A stretch of DNA of 64,000 nt from Cyathus striatus (taxonomy: Eukaryota > Basidiomycota > Agaricomycetes > Agaricales > Nidulariaceae). Below, piece after piece: positions 1 to 11,260 of this stretch. Every line of letters starts with the position of its first letter. The stretch's first letter is position 1. The translations under genes and the position numbers were made by a program. The stretch covers positions 1,364,001 through 1,428,000 of the forward strand of contig JAOVFP010000004.1 in the NCBI GenBank assembly GCA_025738555.1, read 5' to 3'. The notes beneath the pieces were generated by a model that was given only the letters and a program-made list of their open reading frames with translations, searched no databases and was not told the origin of the DNA.

Positions 1-75
1 GACCAACAGCTCAAACTATTCTGTTCATGGCCCTGTGTGATACATGATTGAACAGTTGGTCAAAATTATCCAGTA
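1..75. mobile_element. 3' end of a TA-flanked MITE (copy 1)
   Basis: The sequence ends with GGTCAAAATTATCCAG followed by TA. This matches the right ends of the two complete copies at 5209-5477 and 7367-7928, which also carry TGAACAGTTGGT-like sequence just inside. The upstream end lies outside the window. It appears to be inserted in an LTR fragment, because the bases that follow match the interior of the solo LTR at 48282-48810. Confidence 0.65.
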
Positions 76-312
76 TATCTACTTTATTTTCACACTTATT
101 CTACTGCACCTTACTAATGCACAGCATCTGCTTACTCATTTTTACTTATAAAACTTATGCCTTAGTTTATTAATAGTATGAACCAGTTTGTATTTAAACA
201 GTAGGAAGTTGGGCACTAAAGCCTAAGCTTCAGTGTAAAGAAATACTACTGCATTCTTACTTAACTTACACTTAAGTTCATTCAATTTAAGTCCTTTAGT
301 TTTGTAAAGAAA
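76..312. repeat. LTR fragment related to the solo LTR at 48282-48810
   Basis: This stretch is clearly similar to about 48480-48700: both have a TTTATTTTCACACTT block, a TAGTATGAAC-AGTTTGTATTTAAACAGTAGGAA region and the AATACTACT-GATTCTTACT tail. It is truncated on the left by MITE copy 1 and on the right by the LTR beginning at 313. No open frame of interest is present. Confidence 0.6.
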
Positions 313-1088
313 TGTTATATCTGTGTCTGGTTACATCATGCCAACTTCCTGAAAGCATTCATGTGACTTTCAAACATACCCAGTCTATTCCTGGACCCAA
401 TCCATTATGGGTTTATACTTCCTGGCATTTCCACTCAGGTTTATGCCCAGGTCCCATCAGATTTTCCTTCAGGTATTTTGAATATGTAGTTTCTCCTATG
501 ACTGCCTTACATTGTCATTGTAGCATTACTCCTCTCTTCCATTCTTACCTATCTGTTTCATTATGGTCAATGTAGTTTAGCCTATGCCACCATCTTATCT
601 CTTCATTCTCAATGTGTCATTTGTGCCCCTAATCCACTTTGCCCAGACTTTATCTTTTACCTATCTCTTTCACTTGTACTTAGCCTCTCACTTCTGCATC
701 TGTATGTACAGGTTTCTAGTTAGTATATAAAGTCTCCTACATGTAGTAGCAGTCTTTAGTATTCATATCAAACCTGTCCCATTACTTCCTACTCTTAAGT
801 CTGATACCTGCTCCAGGTTTACTTTGGGTTTCTCTCCTGCTGCCTAGTGTAGTGGCAAAGCCTCTTCCTTGTGCTCATGAATGTTCCATTCTACTGGGAC
901 ACTATTCATTGTGAAATACAAACCATCCTGGAAAGTACCCAGGCAGTGCAGCACATATGCTGAAGCCATAGTTTATTCCCACACTCCCACTCTACATTTC
1001 CAAACCCATACTCACTTCAGGTTTTCATTACAGTTCTCTAGTGCCTTCTTTCACATTTGTTCCCACAGGAAGTAATTGGTATGTAACA
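313..1088 (-). mobile_element. Old, CpG-depleted solo LTR of the Gypsy family at 37267-45413
   Basis: Read on the minus strand, this 776-bp segment is a diverged copy of the 765/766-bp Gypsy LTR. It starts TGTTATAT, ends ATGTAACA, and its frame-wise translation runs parallel to the LTR translation over its first half. Many sites that are CpG in the young LTR are TpG or CpA here, for example CCGTGTCCGG versus CTGTGTCTGG. No clear target duplication was found (AGAAA on one side, GTAAG on the other), so this may be a recombined or decayed copy. Confidence 0.75.
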
Positions 1089-1968
1089 GTAAGTTAGATC
1101 AGAAATGCTCAGTATGAATAAAACAAAAGGACTGTTGGCTTCAGTATGTGCTGTGCCCCTTGCAGTTCTCATGGTCCAAATATTTCTTGAAGATGAAGTT
1201 GTCAGGCTGAAAAACAGGTGTGCTCAGAGTCATAATGGAGGGAGGACAGAAGGGAGAACAGAGGAGACAGAGTGAGACCAGTAAAGGTCAATGGAGTGAG
1301 CAAGACTTTAAAGGCAAGAAAGATAATCTTAGTCAGTGTCCAAACTGTGTGTCTAAGTACAAGATGTGTTACTTAAATACTAGAGGAGTTTCTGAGGATT
1401 GGTAAGCATTTGAACATGATGACACCTTTCACATGAATTTTGTGACCAAGTGTTATGAGTTGTATCTTCCAAGAAAAAGCTTGAGTACATTTACTTAGGT
1501 GTTATCAAAGAAATTTGTGGTTAATCATCCCAAAGTATTTCTCACAAATGATTGGGTGGACATAACCCACCTTCAGGAATTCATCAGACAGCAGGGTGAT
1601 GACACAACTTTCACATCAAACATACCTGCAACAGCTGTCTTATGTAACCTCATGCATAAAGCAGGAGTCCATTGATTTGACATGTTGAATCAAGGTTGAG
1701 GATAACAACATCATAGACCTCTGTGGTTCCCCTTCCAGTTCAGCTGACATTTGAACATGTATCATTCAGGAGAATGGCTGTGAAGTTGTTGAAATTGTAG
1801 GCAATGTAATTGGCCTGGTCACAAAATGATCAAATATGGAGCAATCATCATCATCAATACAATAGCAGACTTACCAACTATTCAAAACAACAAGACTTTG
1901 TAATAGCAAGAGGAAAGCCAATGAGTAAGTAAAGCAGAAGTTCAAAGTTGACCCAAATGAAGATGCTG
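1089..1968. other. Unassigned CpG-poor DNA
   Basis: No gene, RNA or repeat boundary is recognised here. The composition is AT-rich and nearly free of CpG. Short open stretches such as 1220-1405 show no recognisable domain. It probably consists of decayed repeat sequence. Confidence 0.4.
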
Positions 1969-1976
1969 AAGCAAAG

Positions 1977-2634
1977 TAGTGTTGCCGCTAGAGCAGCTCT
2001 GAGCTGTCAAGCTGCCAAGCAGAGCTGTCAGTTCAGTGAGCTGAGCCAGTTGCATCAGCTCTCCACTTTTGGTCGCTCAGCTCAATATTATGAGCAGTAA
2101 GCAGCAACTTTGAGTCAGCTGAGCGGCCACTTCAGCATTCATAGGAAGATACTACAATTTATGACTGGCTGGTTAGATGCCAAAATTTGAATTTGCTATA
2201 ATATATTGTATAGGTATTTAATTCCTTATATATTTGATATATAGAATGTATACAATGTATACTTACTTATTCTCATGTTTTATAGCTTTCTGACATAAAT
2301 TGAAGGAGTAATATAATTTTTCTGGTTCAGATGCAAAATTCCATTGTAAAGTGTTTGTTACAAACTTGTGATTGATCCAAGCCACTTCTTGTCACATAGC
2401 TTGACGTAACACCAATTATAAAAGCTAGAATGATATCAAAAATATGTTACTATAATTTTTATTCATACCTGAGGTGCCTGAGTGCCCACTTAGCTGGCTC
2501 AACAAGCTGAGTTGTGAAAAGTGAGCTGTGCCTGGATTGACTCTGCTCAGCTCATGAGCTGACAGGTAATGAAAGCTGCCCTGAGCGAGCAGTAGCTGAG
2601 TGGAGCTGAGTGGAGCTGAGCGGCGGCAACACTA
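1977..2634. mobile_element. hAT-type MITE with 8-bp target duplication
   Basis: The 658-bp element begins TAGTGTTGCCGC and ends GCGGCAACACTA, a perfect 12-bp terminal inverted repeat. It is flanked on both sides by the identical octamer AAGCAAAG (1969-1976 and 2635-2642). An 8-bp duplication with such TIRs is the hAT signature. The subterminal regions (about 1990-2130 and 2470-2625) are rich in inverted copies of GCTGAGC/GCTCAGC, typical of transposase-binding subterminal repeats. There is no coding capacity, so it must be mobilised in trans. Confidence 0.88.
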
Positions 2635-2642
2635 AAGCAAAG

Positions 2643-5206
2643 TCGAATGTTGGGTCACATGATCCACTTACTCAGCAACCCTAAAAACAAACAACGCTGA
2701 TTCCAAACACCCTTGATCCAGCAAGCACAGCACTATGCCTCAAAAGTGTATCAGAATGCCAGAACCAAAAGCAATAGCTCTATCACACTGTTGCCACATG
2801 CACTCATATGAAGGCTATGTTTTACTTTACCTTAATTTACCATTTAAATATTATTTGACTCATTTAGATACTTATGTATATAAACCCTCATCTTGTACTT
2901 ACCTTTTCTTGAGTTAAATACACCAGTTCACATCCACTCTATCCTCCATTGCTTGACAAAGGTCAAGTAGCTCAGGAAGAGCACCTTTAGGTTGACAATA
3001 TTCAGTCATCCTCACTCATATTCACTCTCAGTATCATTATCCCATCATCACTTGTGGTCTGACACTTATCAGACTATATCTGTATATCCCCAAGTCTCAT
3101 ACTCTTGATTTGAAGCTGCTAGTGACTGACAGACCCAGTTGTGCTTACTAAAACTCTTGTTTCCCCTTCAACAACACTTAGCATCTCACAAAACACAGGA
3201 TACAGACTTGGAAGAAGATGCTGAGCTGTCATTATATCAGGGAAGGCAAGGTCTCACTATCCAAAATCATTAAAGTCAAAGCAATCCAGTATATAAAAGG
3301 CTCACCAACAGCATGGCCTATTCCTCACAATATGATCGCATATGTCATGGATTTGAGTGATGAGAAGGGAGATTGCATTCCAATGGATGTATTAATTTGA
3401 CATAAGGTACATGGTATTACTTTCTATCTATCTTCAACAATATTATGTTACCATATATTTGTAGGACAGCAATTCATTTGACAGACCAAATGGATGGGGT
3501 GACTCATGCACAAAAATCTGAAATGTCCTTGGGCCTAACACTGTTGAATGTTGAAGAGTCTGCTTAAGCTGTCAGGGTGTTTGGGCATGTGAATAAGCTG
3601 ACTCTAAGCTGCTCAAGGTTACCTGGCATGAGCTAGACCCAGATGCTAACAGGGCACTCATTGGTGCTCAAATTCAAGCACACAAAGACAAAGTAAGATC
3701 TACAATTACCAGAACAATAATGTATGTGTGCTACCCTCTTAATAGTGGTCTGCTAACTAGTTAATAGATGGTTTAATGATATGAAGTCATCCTGGAACTG
3801 TATCTGAGCTACAGGTATAAAGTGTAGCAACTGAAGCTGAAAAACTTTGCAATAAAATTGCAAATGAGAAATGTATGCAGAAGGAGTTCGTATTGCACCA
3901 GAAGGAGATGGTAGCCACCAGAGCCACCCTTCAAAATTCATCTAAGACAGGGTTGGGAATTCAACTGGTAGGTTTGATTCTCCCTAGTCTCACTGTATGG
4001 AAGCTTGTGCAGCAGCTGCCCCTTACCACTCTTCAGCTGGTGAGTTCATTCCCCACTCTTCCTGTGATGTGATATGCTCTGATGTTAATGTACCTTAGCA
4101 ACACTCCATGAAATGTCTCATGTGGTAACATCTGGAGCTATATATGCTGCAGGAATGTCTTGTGCAGTCACACCACTCATGCCATAACCATATCACACAC
4201 CATTCAAGAGTCTATTCTTGTATTAGACATGGTTATACCTAGTGCATCAGCTGATGTGGGAATGTCTCATGAGGTAACTGCAGTTCCATTCTACCATAAA
4301 TACAAATTTGTAGCCAGGAGGGATCAAGTGTTATCAGAGTCCATTTTGAATGGTTTTCTCAAATGCTTTGGAAGCCCTTCTGATAATGTATTCTAATAGT
4401 TTAGCTTTACAATATAATTTATTGAATGGTATAGTACAAATGCTATTTGTATTAAGACCTCTCCTCTGCCTGATTGTTTGTATTTTGACTACCTGTTGTT
4501 GGGAGGGACATTAGTGGTGAGGTGGAAGAGAGGAGGAAGGAAGAGAAATGGAGATCATGAGGGCTCAATTATGACTTAAATGCAGATTACTTACCTACAG
4601 GCAAGGAAGAGGGCTGATGCTAGCTTGGGGGCAGAACATAAGACAATAAGAAAGAAAGAGGGCCTTAAGTATATGCCAACTGCATACAACAGTGCATATA
4701 CCACAGTTGAACCACAAACAGTTGTTGACACACTTAAGTACAATGCAACAGCCCTTTCAGCTACAATCATAATTGCAAACCCAACCCAACTGAATTGGTT
4801 GAAAGCTATGTTGAATGGGTTGTCACCATTGTGAGGAAAACAAATGAGGCACCTATGGCCTGTGAAAGGGGGAATGCAAACTACAGTCTAACTAGACATG
4901 TAGCAGTGGTGATAGTGCCTAGTGAGGCATACACAGGTGTTGGCCAGAGGTAATAACAAGCAAGCCATGCCTGGTGTGGGCATGGGGAAGAGGAAGCCTT
5001 GACTCAGGCCAGCATGAGGGTAATAATATAATGGATTAAAGACAAAGAGTACAATGTATGATACAATGAGCTATCTACATAGGGATATTTGTATGTGTTA
5101 TAATCCAAAGGGTCCATGAAGTCTGTTCACTTCAACAAGCTAGTAAACTCCAAGAAATGCAGATACAGCCTTGATTTGAAGGGCCCATAGTGCACAATGC
5201 AGGGCA
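2643..5206. other. Decayed coding relics and CpG-poor DNA
   Basis: Several short open stretches look like broken exons (3218-3400, 4160-4396, 4580-4834), but I do not recognise a family in any of them. They are interrupted by stops, and the surrounding DNA is almost without CpG. The best interpretation is remnants of one or more old transposable elements. Confidence 0.35.
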
Positions 5207-5208
5207 TA

Positions 5209-5477
5209 CTGTACCATTTCAACCAATTGTTCACAATAAAGGGAGTGTGATGATTCGAACCTCTGTTCAATAGTCACTGAAATGCATGACCAATGGTGTG
5301 CACTGTTTGCAACCAAGGTCAACAGCTCAGTGTAGCCTACAAGAACCTTGTAAGTTCCCTATTATTTTCCTTTGTACCTCTGTTCACACCTCACTGTGAC
5401 CTGTGACAACATACCTCAACTGTTCTGTTAATGGTCTCTTGTGACACATGACTGAACAGTTGGTTGAAATTGTACAG
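5209..5477. mobile_element. TA-flanked MITE (copy 2)
   Basis: This 269-bp element begins CTGTACCATTTCAACC and ends GGTTGAAATTGTACAG. It has an imperfect 25-bp TIR and is bordered by TA on both sides (5207-5208, 5478-5479). A TA duplication suggests mobilisation by a Tc1/mariner-like or similar transposase. It carries no coding region and is shorter than copy 3 at 7367-7928. Confidence 0.75.
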
Positions 5478-5479
5478 TA

Positions 5480-6177
5480 GTCCCAACCTGAATCTCATGC
5501 CTGAACTGGCTTGCAAATGAGTAGGCCATCAAGTATCATGTGCACATGTCAATGCATCAACTGAATCTTAGTCCCAGCAGAAAACCAGCATGCACACAAT
5601 ACAAGCATAGCACAGTACCCCAACCAAAACTTCCTCAAACCAATAGAAGGACATAAGAGGTCAAGAGCTCAATATGACAAATGAAATACATGTGCAGATA
5701 CTAAAATACAAGAACAAATGGAATCATTTACCACTAGGCTATGTGCCTTTGTAAACATCATGTTCATAACAACTTTTACCCCATACCAGACTACATTACT
5801 TTAAATTATTATAAACCTGTTATAGATTAAGTCTGGTTACATAATCTGGTTACATAATTAAAGAAACACATATTTATTCTGGCTCAAAAGCTACATGGTG
5901 TAAATTTTGATGCAGCTATTCATTCTTCCAGTGCTTTTTGTATCCACAAATTGAAATTTACACTGTGTATAGTGTCAGTTTTCATCCATCCTGTTTGAGG
6001 AATCCTGCATCACTGCATCACAGATACCTGCAGATATCCATTGCCTTTATCATCAACTTCAAGTGGCAGCCAATGTTGAAGCTATCTTCATGGTTTGACC
6101 TCAGCCTTCTCTACTGCATACTGGGCATTGAGTTTGCCTGCATCTCTTCACAGTAATCCTTGGGTCCAGTGTTGATC
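5480..6177. other. No feature recognised
   Basis: AT-rich DNA without a convincing gene. The open stretch at 5938-6156 has no recognisable domain. Confidence 0.4.
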
Positions 6178-7308
6178 TTAAGGTGTAAGGGTTATTAATG
6201 TTTAAGCCTTAATTCCATCTTAAGGCTAAGCCTTAGCTTCAAATTTGAATGATTTTACCACTTAATTAAGTCTTAGCTATGTCAATCATTATAGTAATAC
6301 ATTTGTGACAAATATAGTAAGTAAAATTTCAATAACCATCAACTGCACAATATCCAAGAATAATCCTTCTGAGGCTCTAGGCAATGTCACAGGTAACCCA
6401 TGGGTGTCTGGAGCTTGACCTGTACCCACTCCCATGGGTATCACAACTCACAGGCTCTACTAACACCTACACATTTCAGAATTTGAATAATATATAATGA
6501 ATTAATTCATATCACTTGAAGTAGATGTATGATAATCTTGTGTAATAGCTCATTTTGTACGTAGTCGGAACTAGTATCTGTACACTAGCATGTGTGATGT
6601 TTAAGTGAAAACAGCTGCTTTTATTGTGTTATTTCCTGAATATAGGATATATGAAATGCTTATTTTGTAGTGCTTGAATCAGATATGCGAATGTCCTGTA
6701 TAATAGCTCATTTTGTACATATATTACATGAGTATTCATACGCAAATATTCAAGAGAGTCAAGTAAACACTACTGTTTCTACTGTTTATATTGTACTATC
6801 TCTGGAATATAAGAGATACAGAATGCCGATTTTGTAGTACTTGAACCAGATGTGTCAATGTTATGTATAGTAGCTCATTTTGTACATAGGTAAAATGGGT
6901 ATAAGTATGCGAAACAATGAAGGAGTCAAGCAATAACTGCTGGTTGTATCATACCATCTTCAGAATCTAGGAAATTCTACAAAATATAGAAGAATATTAA
7001 ATAAACATGTATCATGTACAATACACAGTGATATAGATCAGGAAATATAGTGCATGTAGGCAGTATATCACGATGCAATATGTTTGTAGAAATACAAAAG
7101 GAGTGAGTGTGATATAGAGAAGGAGTCCTAATTTTTGTGTACTGGGGAAGAGGCAGACATTATTATTTATAGAACCTAAATGAGACAGCCATAAAATATA
7201 AAGCGACAACCCCGAGGGACGATGTCATCTGGGCATAGGGCTTAATAAAGCTTAATATAAAGGCTTAATTAAGCCCTCTTTTTAAGTCTTACGCCTTAAC
7301 AATAATAA
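6178..7308. repeat. Possible element with TTAAGG-type inverted ends
   Basis: The left end (about 6178-6230) contains TTAAGGTGTAAG and repeated TTAAGCC/AAGGCTTAA blocks. The reverse complement of about 7240-7308 contains TTAAGGCGTAAG with similar blocks. This suggests the degenerate TIRs of an approximately 1.1-kb element that encloses the tandem repeat at 6515-6985. No target duplication could be fixed, so the boundaries are approximate. Confidence 0.35.
6515..6985. repeat. Tandem repeat, period about 166 bp, three copies
   Basis: The phrase TAGCTCATTTTGTAC occurs near 6547, 6704 and 6870, each time preceded by an ATGT-rich block and followed by a TGAATATAGGA- or GGAATATAAGA-like block. The spacing is about 160-166 bp. 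The three units are clearly related but diverged. There is no coding potential. Confidence 0.65.
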
Positions 7309-7366
7309 TTGGGCTTATTAATGCCTTAAGAAACAACACTGCTTGGGTCTGCATTTTGGGGGGATA

Positions 7367-7928
7367 CTGTATCATTTCAACCAAATGTTCAAGATTTTTT
7401 GGCATGACAATAAACTTTGGTTCATTGTTCAGTTCAGACTGATGTTTTGTGCATGACATCAATGAAATTTGTTCAAAGTGGGTATGACTGAAATTTTGAA
7501 ATGTGAAAACAATGGACTGCAATCTGCAAGTTTCTCAAACAAGACAACAATGATAACAAACTACAATGACACCTTCCACTTAAAAATGCTGTAGCTAACT
7601 TCAGCATCAATTATTCCCCTATATTTCGCATTTTCAACATTTTAGGTGAGCAAGAGTACTACTATTGAAGTAGGTGATACTCTTACAGAAAAAATGTAGA
7701 AATACTATGTATTCTTCAAATGCTTGGGAGCATTAGAGTACTCATCCACCCTATCTAATTTACATGTACACTAACTTGAAATGCATGAGAAATTTTTGAA
7801 ATTTAGACCTACTTTTGTTTCACTGAACCTTTGTTTAAACCCAACTGTGACGCGTGACAAATGTGAAATTTGTTCAGTTCAGAAAGGTTCCGTGACACGT
7901 GACTGAACATTCGGTCGAAATGATACAG
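7367..7928. mobile_element. TA-flanked MITE (copy 3)
   Basis: This 562-bp element begins CTGTATCATTTCAACC and ends GGTCGAAATGATACAG, and is bordered by TA (7365-7366, 7929-7930). The right-hand subterminal block (GTGAC.CGTGAC...TGAACA) is shared with copies 1 and 2. It contains no open frame of note. It marks the border between the CpG-poor region on the left and the CpG-rich gene island on the right. Confidence 0.78.
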
Positions 7929-7930
7929 TA

Positions 7931-9508
7931 TATGGGAGGGATGTGCTGAGCCCAGTGCCTCATTAGCGTCACGCGTAGGTAACGCTGGTCAGCGGCATCG
8001 TGGAGTCGATATTTTCAAGATTGTCGCATGTGTTAATCAGCCTTGTCGGGAGATTCGATGCCAAGTATGGCGTGCTCTCTTGGTTTCACTTGGACCAGCT
8101 TGGCGCACGCCAGGCTTCTCGTTCCCTTGCTTTTCCTCCAGCCGTAAGAGCAGTCGCAGCAGCCGTCTCTCGTGCTCCCATATTGGCTCAGGCTGGCATC
8201 AGTGACGAGAGTAGCAGCTGACTAAGAAACTGGTTGCGAACTCTTCCTGTTACTCGTGCGAACATGCCTTGTGTAGCCTTCAAACATGAACGTAGGCTAG
8301 GCTGTACAGGTTGCTCTCTTAGCGTTATCGTGTAGTGATGCAGTACTTGTCTCATTTACTATATCGACTTGATTTTCATGGCCGGTGTCCGATACTATCC
8401 ACATATTGCTACCACCCATGATGTTCTTCTGGCCTCTATCAACGCAGCTTGCAGGAGCTCGATTTAAACCCCCACCTTGACGTGGTCGGAAGTTTTTCTG
8501 ACAGTCTTAGCACCAACGGTCAAGACAGAAAGCGCATCAAGGCACCCCGCCACCTTAGGGAGCGCCCTCCGTGGGAACTGGTACGAGATCAGCGATTATA
8601 ATGACTCTTGGTTCATAAGCTACTCGTTTTCAATATGCCGCTAACCCCACTCGTTTTTCCGCTGATTTTGTGGGTCGTCACATTAGTTACAGTACTTATA
8701 TGTATTCCGCATATTGATGTGAGCGTGGAGAATATTAACAAGTTTAGTGTTGTCTTTGTCTGGATTTACTTAAGCATGTAAAGCGTTGATTAATTATTGA
8801 ATTTGTGCACCTGTGTACTATGTAGTGTCGGACACTTAAAATATATTTATGGGATTATTTTCACAAACAAAACGCGAAAATATTGAGTATGCATTTTGAG
8901 CGTGCATATTATGTCGTTCACATATCAATAATTCCGGTATATTTCTCACTCGAAAATGGTGCTCCCGCACGTCTAATCCAATTAATGCACACTCATGAAC
9001 TAGGTGCCCCTTGATTTTATTTTCGTTCCGCCGCTTTCAACCTCACATGATAGTTGTTCAGCTTGACATGTCAATAATTTACTTAGTGCTGATGAGAATT
9101 CTATAGCGCTGATTAAGTAGCTCTGGATGGGACAGGATGGGGCCAGGGCGGTGTAGCAACTATTACGTTAGATAATGTTTCATATGCAGTTAATTCAATT
9201 TCAATACAATAAGGTATCCCATTATACAGATTCAGCAGCGCCGAAAGCCTTCGTCGCTCGATTTATTTCTAAAGTACAGTTTCAAACGCTCAGATATATC
9301 AAATATCAGGCACCTTCAGATCTTTGTGGTACAGATCTGCTGGGTGGCTATGTGGATATCCCTGAGAAATAAGATGTATAAGTAGAACTGCAGTTGACCT
9401 TGTAGGTGCGGATACATCGCAGTAAAAGCATTGAAATATTGACATGCCAGATACATTTCTTGGTAAGCCTTATTCCCATTAATAAAGACATACACTAATA
9501 GATGCGGA
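7931..9508. other. Intergenic region at the edge of the gene island
   Basis: CpG-containing DNA with one possible isolated exon (8455-8601, listed separately) and an unrecognised 73-codon open stretch at 8000-8221. Otherwise AT-rich DNA. The right part probably includes the promoter of the membrane-protein gene at 9509. Confidence 0.4.
8455..8601 (+). other. Possible terminal exon of an unknown gene
   Basis: After a plausible acceptor (CTTGCAG at 8448-8454) there is a 48-codon open segment ending in TAA. Its composition is protein-like, rich in D, R, K and P, with PPWELVRDQRL at the end. No upstream exon in a compatible frame could be fixed; a short ATG frame starts at 8378 but runs in another phase. 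It could equally be a gene relic. Confidence 0.2.
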
Positions 9509-10647
9509 ATGATGTATGCAGTATACCAGATTCCAATAATGCCTCTCATCATCATATTCTACACCTTTGCTATAATTTCCACCATATTTCGTTTGATATA
9601 TCGAGCGCGTTGCAGACAGTTATGGTGGGACGATTTCTGGGCCTTAATTGCTCTAATCAACACAATATTGGTATTCGCTGCCTACATACGACTCGATTTT
9701 CAATTATCTCCCGCTTTGATTTCGTTGCTATTTTACTTGGTATTAGCAACAGCCAGGATGGCTATATGGTACGTTTCGGTAAATTTAAATAAAGGAGTTT
9801 TTAATATTTCACGGCAGGGCATCTCGTCTGAGTGTTGCAGTCACGATTGTCCGCATAATTGCAACCGGAAAGTCGCTTCTTGTTTCGAAAATCATTGCAG
9901 TTATGTTCGGGATGATAGGAATTGGAATAGTCCTTCAAAAAGTCATACTCTGTAGTCCACCTGGTGTTGATTATGCATGCCAAGATAGGTCTATCACATC
10001 TGCATATACTGATCTTGCGAGTATGTATCTTCCTCTGAATTGTTCAAGTTATTTGTTCATTGCTACTTTATAGCAAGCTTCTTTGCAGATTTCTGGCTTC
10101 TCGGGGCCCCCACCTACCTTCTTTGGAGAATGAAACTCAAAAAGCAATTTTATCGTCTATTGCAAGCTATCTTTGCAACTGAAATACTGGTGCTAACGAC
10201 AAGCATTCTTTATTGCTTGTATATAGTGAAGGATGATGTTCAAGTTATAGGTGTTATAGCGCATTTCAGGGTACGCATTGTCATGAATATAATAACTATC
10301 TGTTGACACTGCCTCAGGTCACCGTTTCACTTATCGTATGCAATTTGCTCTTCCTTGTGACATATTTTTACCGGCAATTTCGAGGTGGACAAGAATACAC
10401 CGAGGACTCGACAACATCTGCATCATCGCGCAAGCCAAATTCTTATTCATACAATACAACGACACATATGGGCTTAGCTTTGAGCCACTCTGCTCTAACT
10501 CAAATAAGTCCCATGACAAGTGTTTTTATTAGTTCTATATCCCAGCCAAGTGTAGCGCCATCGCATATTCTCTATGAGTCGGAACCAGGTATAATAGAGC
10601 GAGAATGGCCTAGTGCAGGTGTTACACGGGGAGTATCAATGTTTTAA
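9509..10647 (+). CDS. Seven-helix fungal rhodopsin-domain-like membrane protein
   Basis: Four exons (9509-9768, 9818-10020, 10074-10270, 10318-10647) join in frame to 329 aa; all introns are about 47-53 bp with GT-AG ends. Seven hydrophobic segments are visible: after residues about 10, 42 and 68 in exon 1, then in VMFGMIGIGIVLQ, FFADFWLLGAPTYLLW, AIFATEILVLTTSILY and SLIVCNLLFLVTY. The WWDDFWALIALI block, the ARLS-like ASRLSVAVTIVRI and the SLIVCNLL block near the end are typical of fungal integral membrane proteins of the rhodopsin/Pth11-like group. The roughly 90-residue tail is Ser/Thr-rich and probably cytoplasmic. The ligand is unknown. The start was taken at the first ATG of a tandem ATGATG just before helix 1; an upstream exon cannot be excluded. 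Confidence 0.75.
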
Positions 10648-11260
10648 TTTAACTGCGCCCATGCGCAGCTCTCATTTTCGATATGTTTATATATTATTTA
10701 CGTTTGTCACCTAAGCTGTTATATCTATCGCAATTACGACGAAATATTTGTTCAATGCAATAAGGAAAAAGTTCTCTCAGTTTCTTCGCATACCAGGCTT
10801 ATGAAGCATCACAATACGTGTAAGCTTGGAGAATATCGCTCGTGCCATGTCCCGCGGTCCCGTAGAAATCAGTAAGGGGAGTACACGAATGCGAATACGA
10901 AGACGTTGAGGCTGCGAGATATTTTACGTGCGTAATGTCAGAGAAACGATAAAGTTGGATCGTGACTAGGCATCATTGATTCAAATGCCAGATGATAAAA
11001 GAATAATGGAAACGAGAAGTTCAAGCCTGTCCTAGACTCTCTACTCGTCTGTAGGAGTGATGCCAACCCGGGCCGGAGTACTTTGAGGAGATGGACGAAG
11101 AGAAAAAATAACGATCAATGTGAAGAATATTCAACTGGTTTGTCGAAGCCAGAAATTCGACGCCGACATCGGAGAGAAGAGTATAAGTAGGTGGATTAGC
11201 CTTGGAGTAGCCTGTTCGTGATCCCGTACATCATCGCTAGTAGTGGCTAAATGCGTCCGA
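10648..11260. other. Convergent intergenic region
   Basis: The region lies between the ends of two convergent genes and presumably holds both 3' ends. No gene, RNA or repeat was recognised. Confidence 0.4.
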
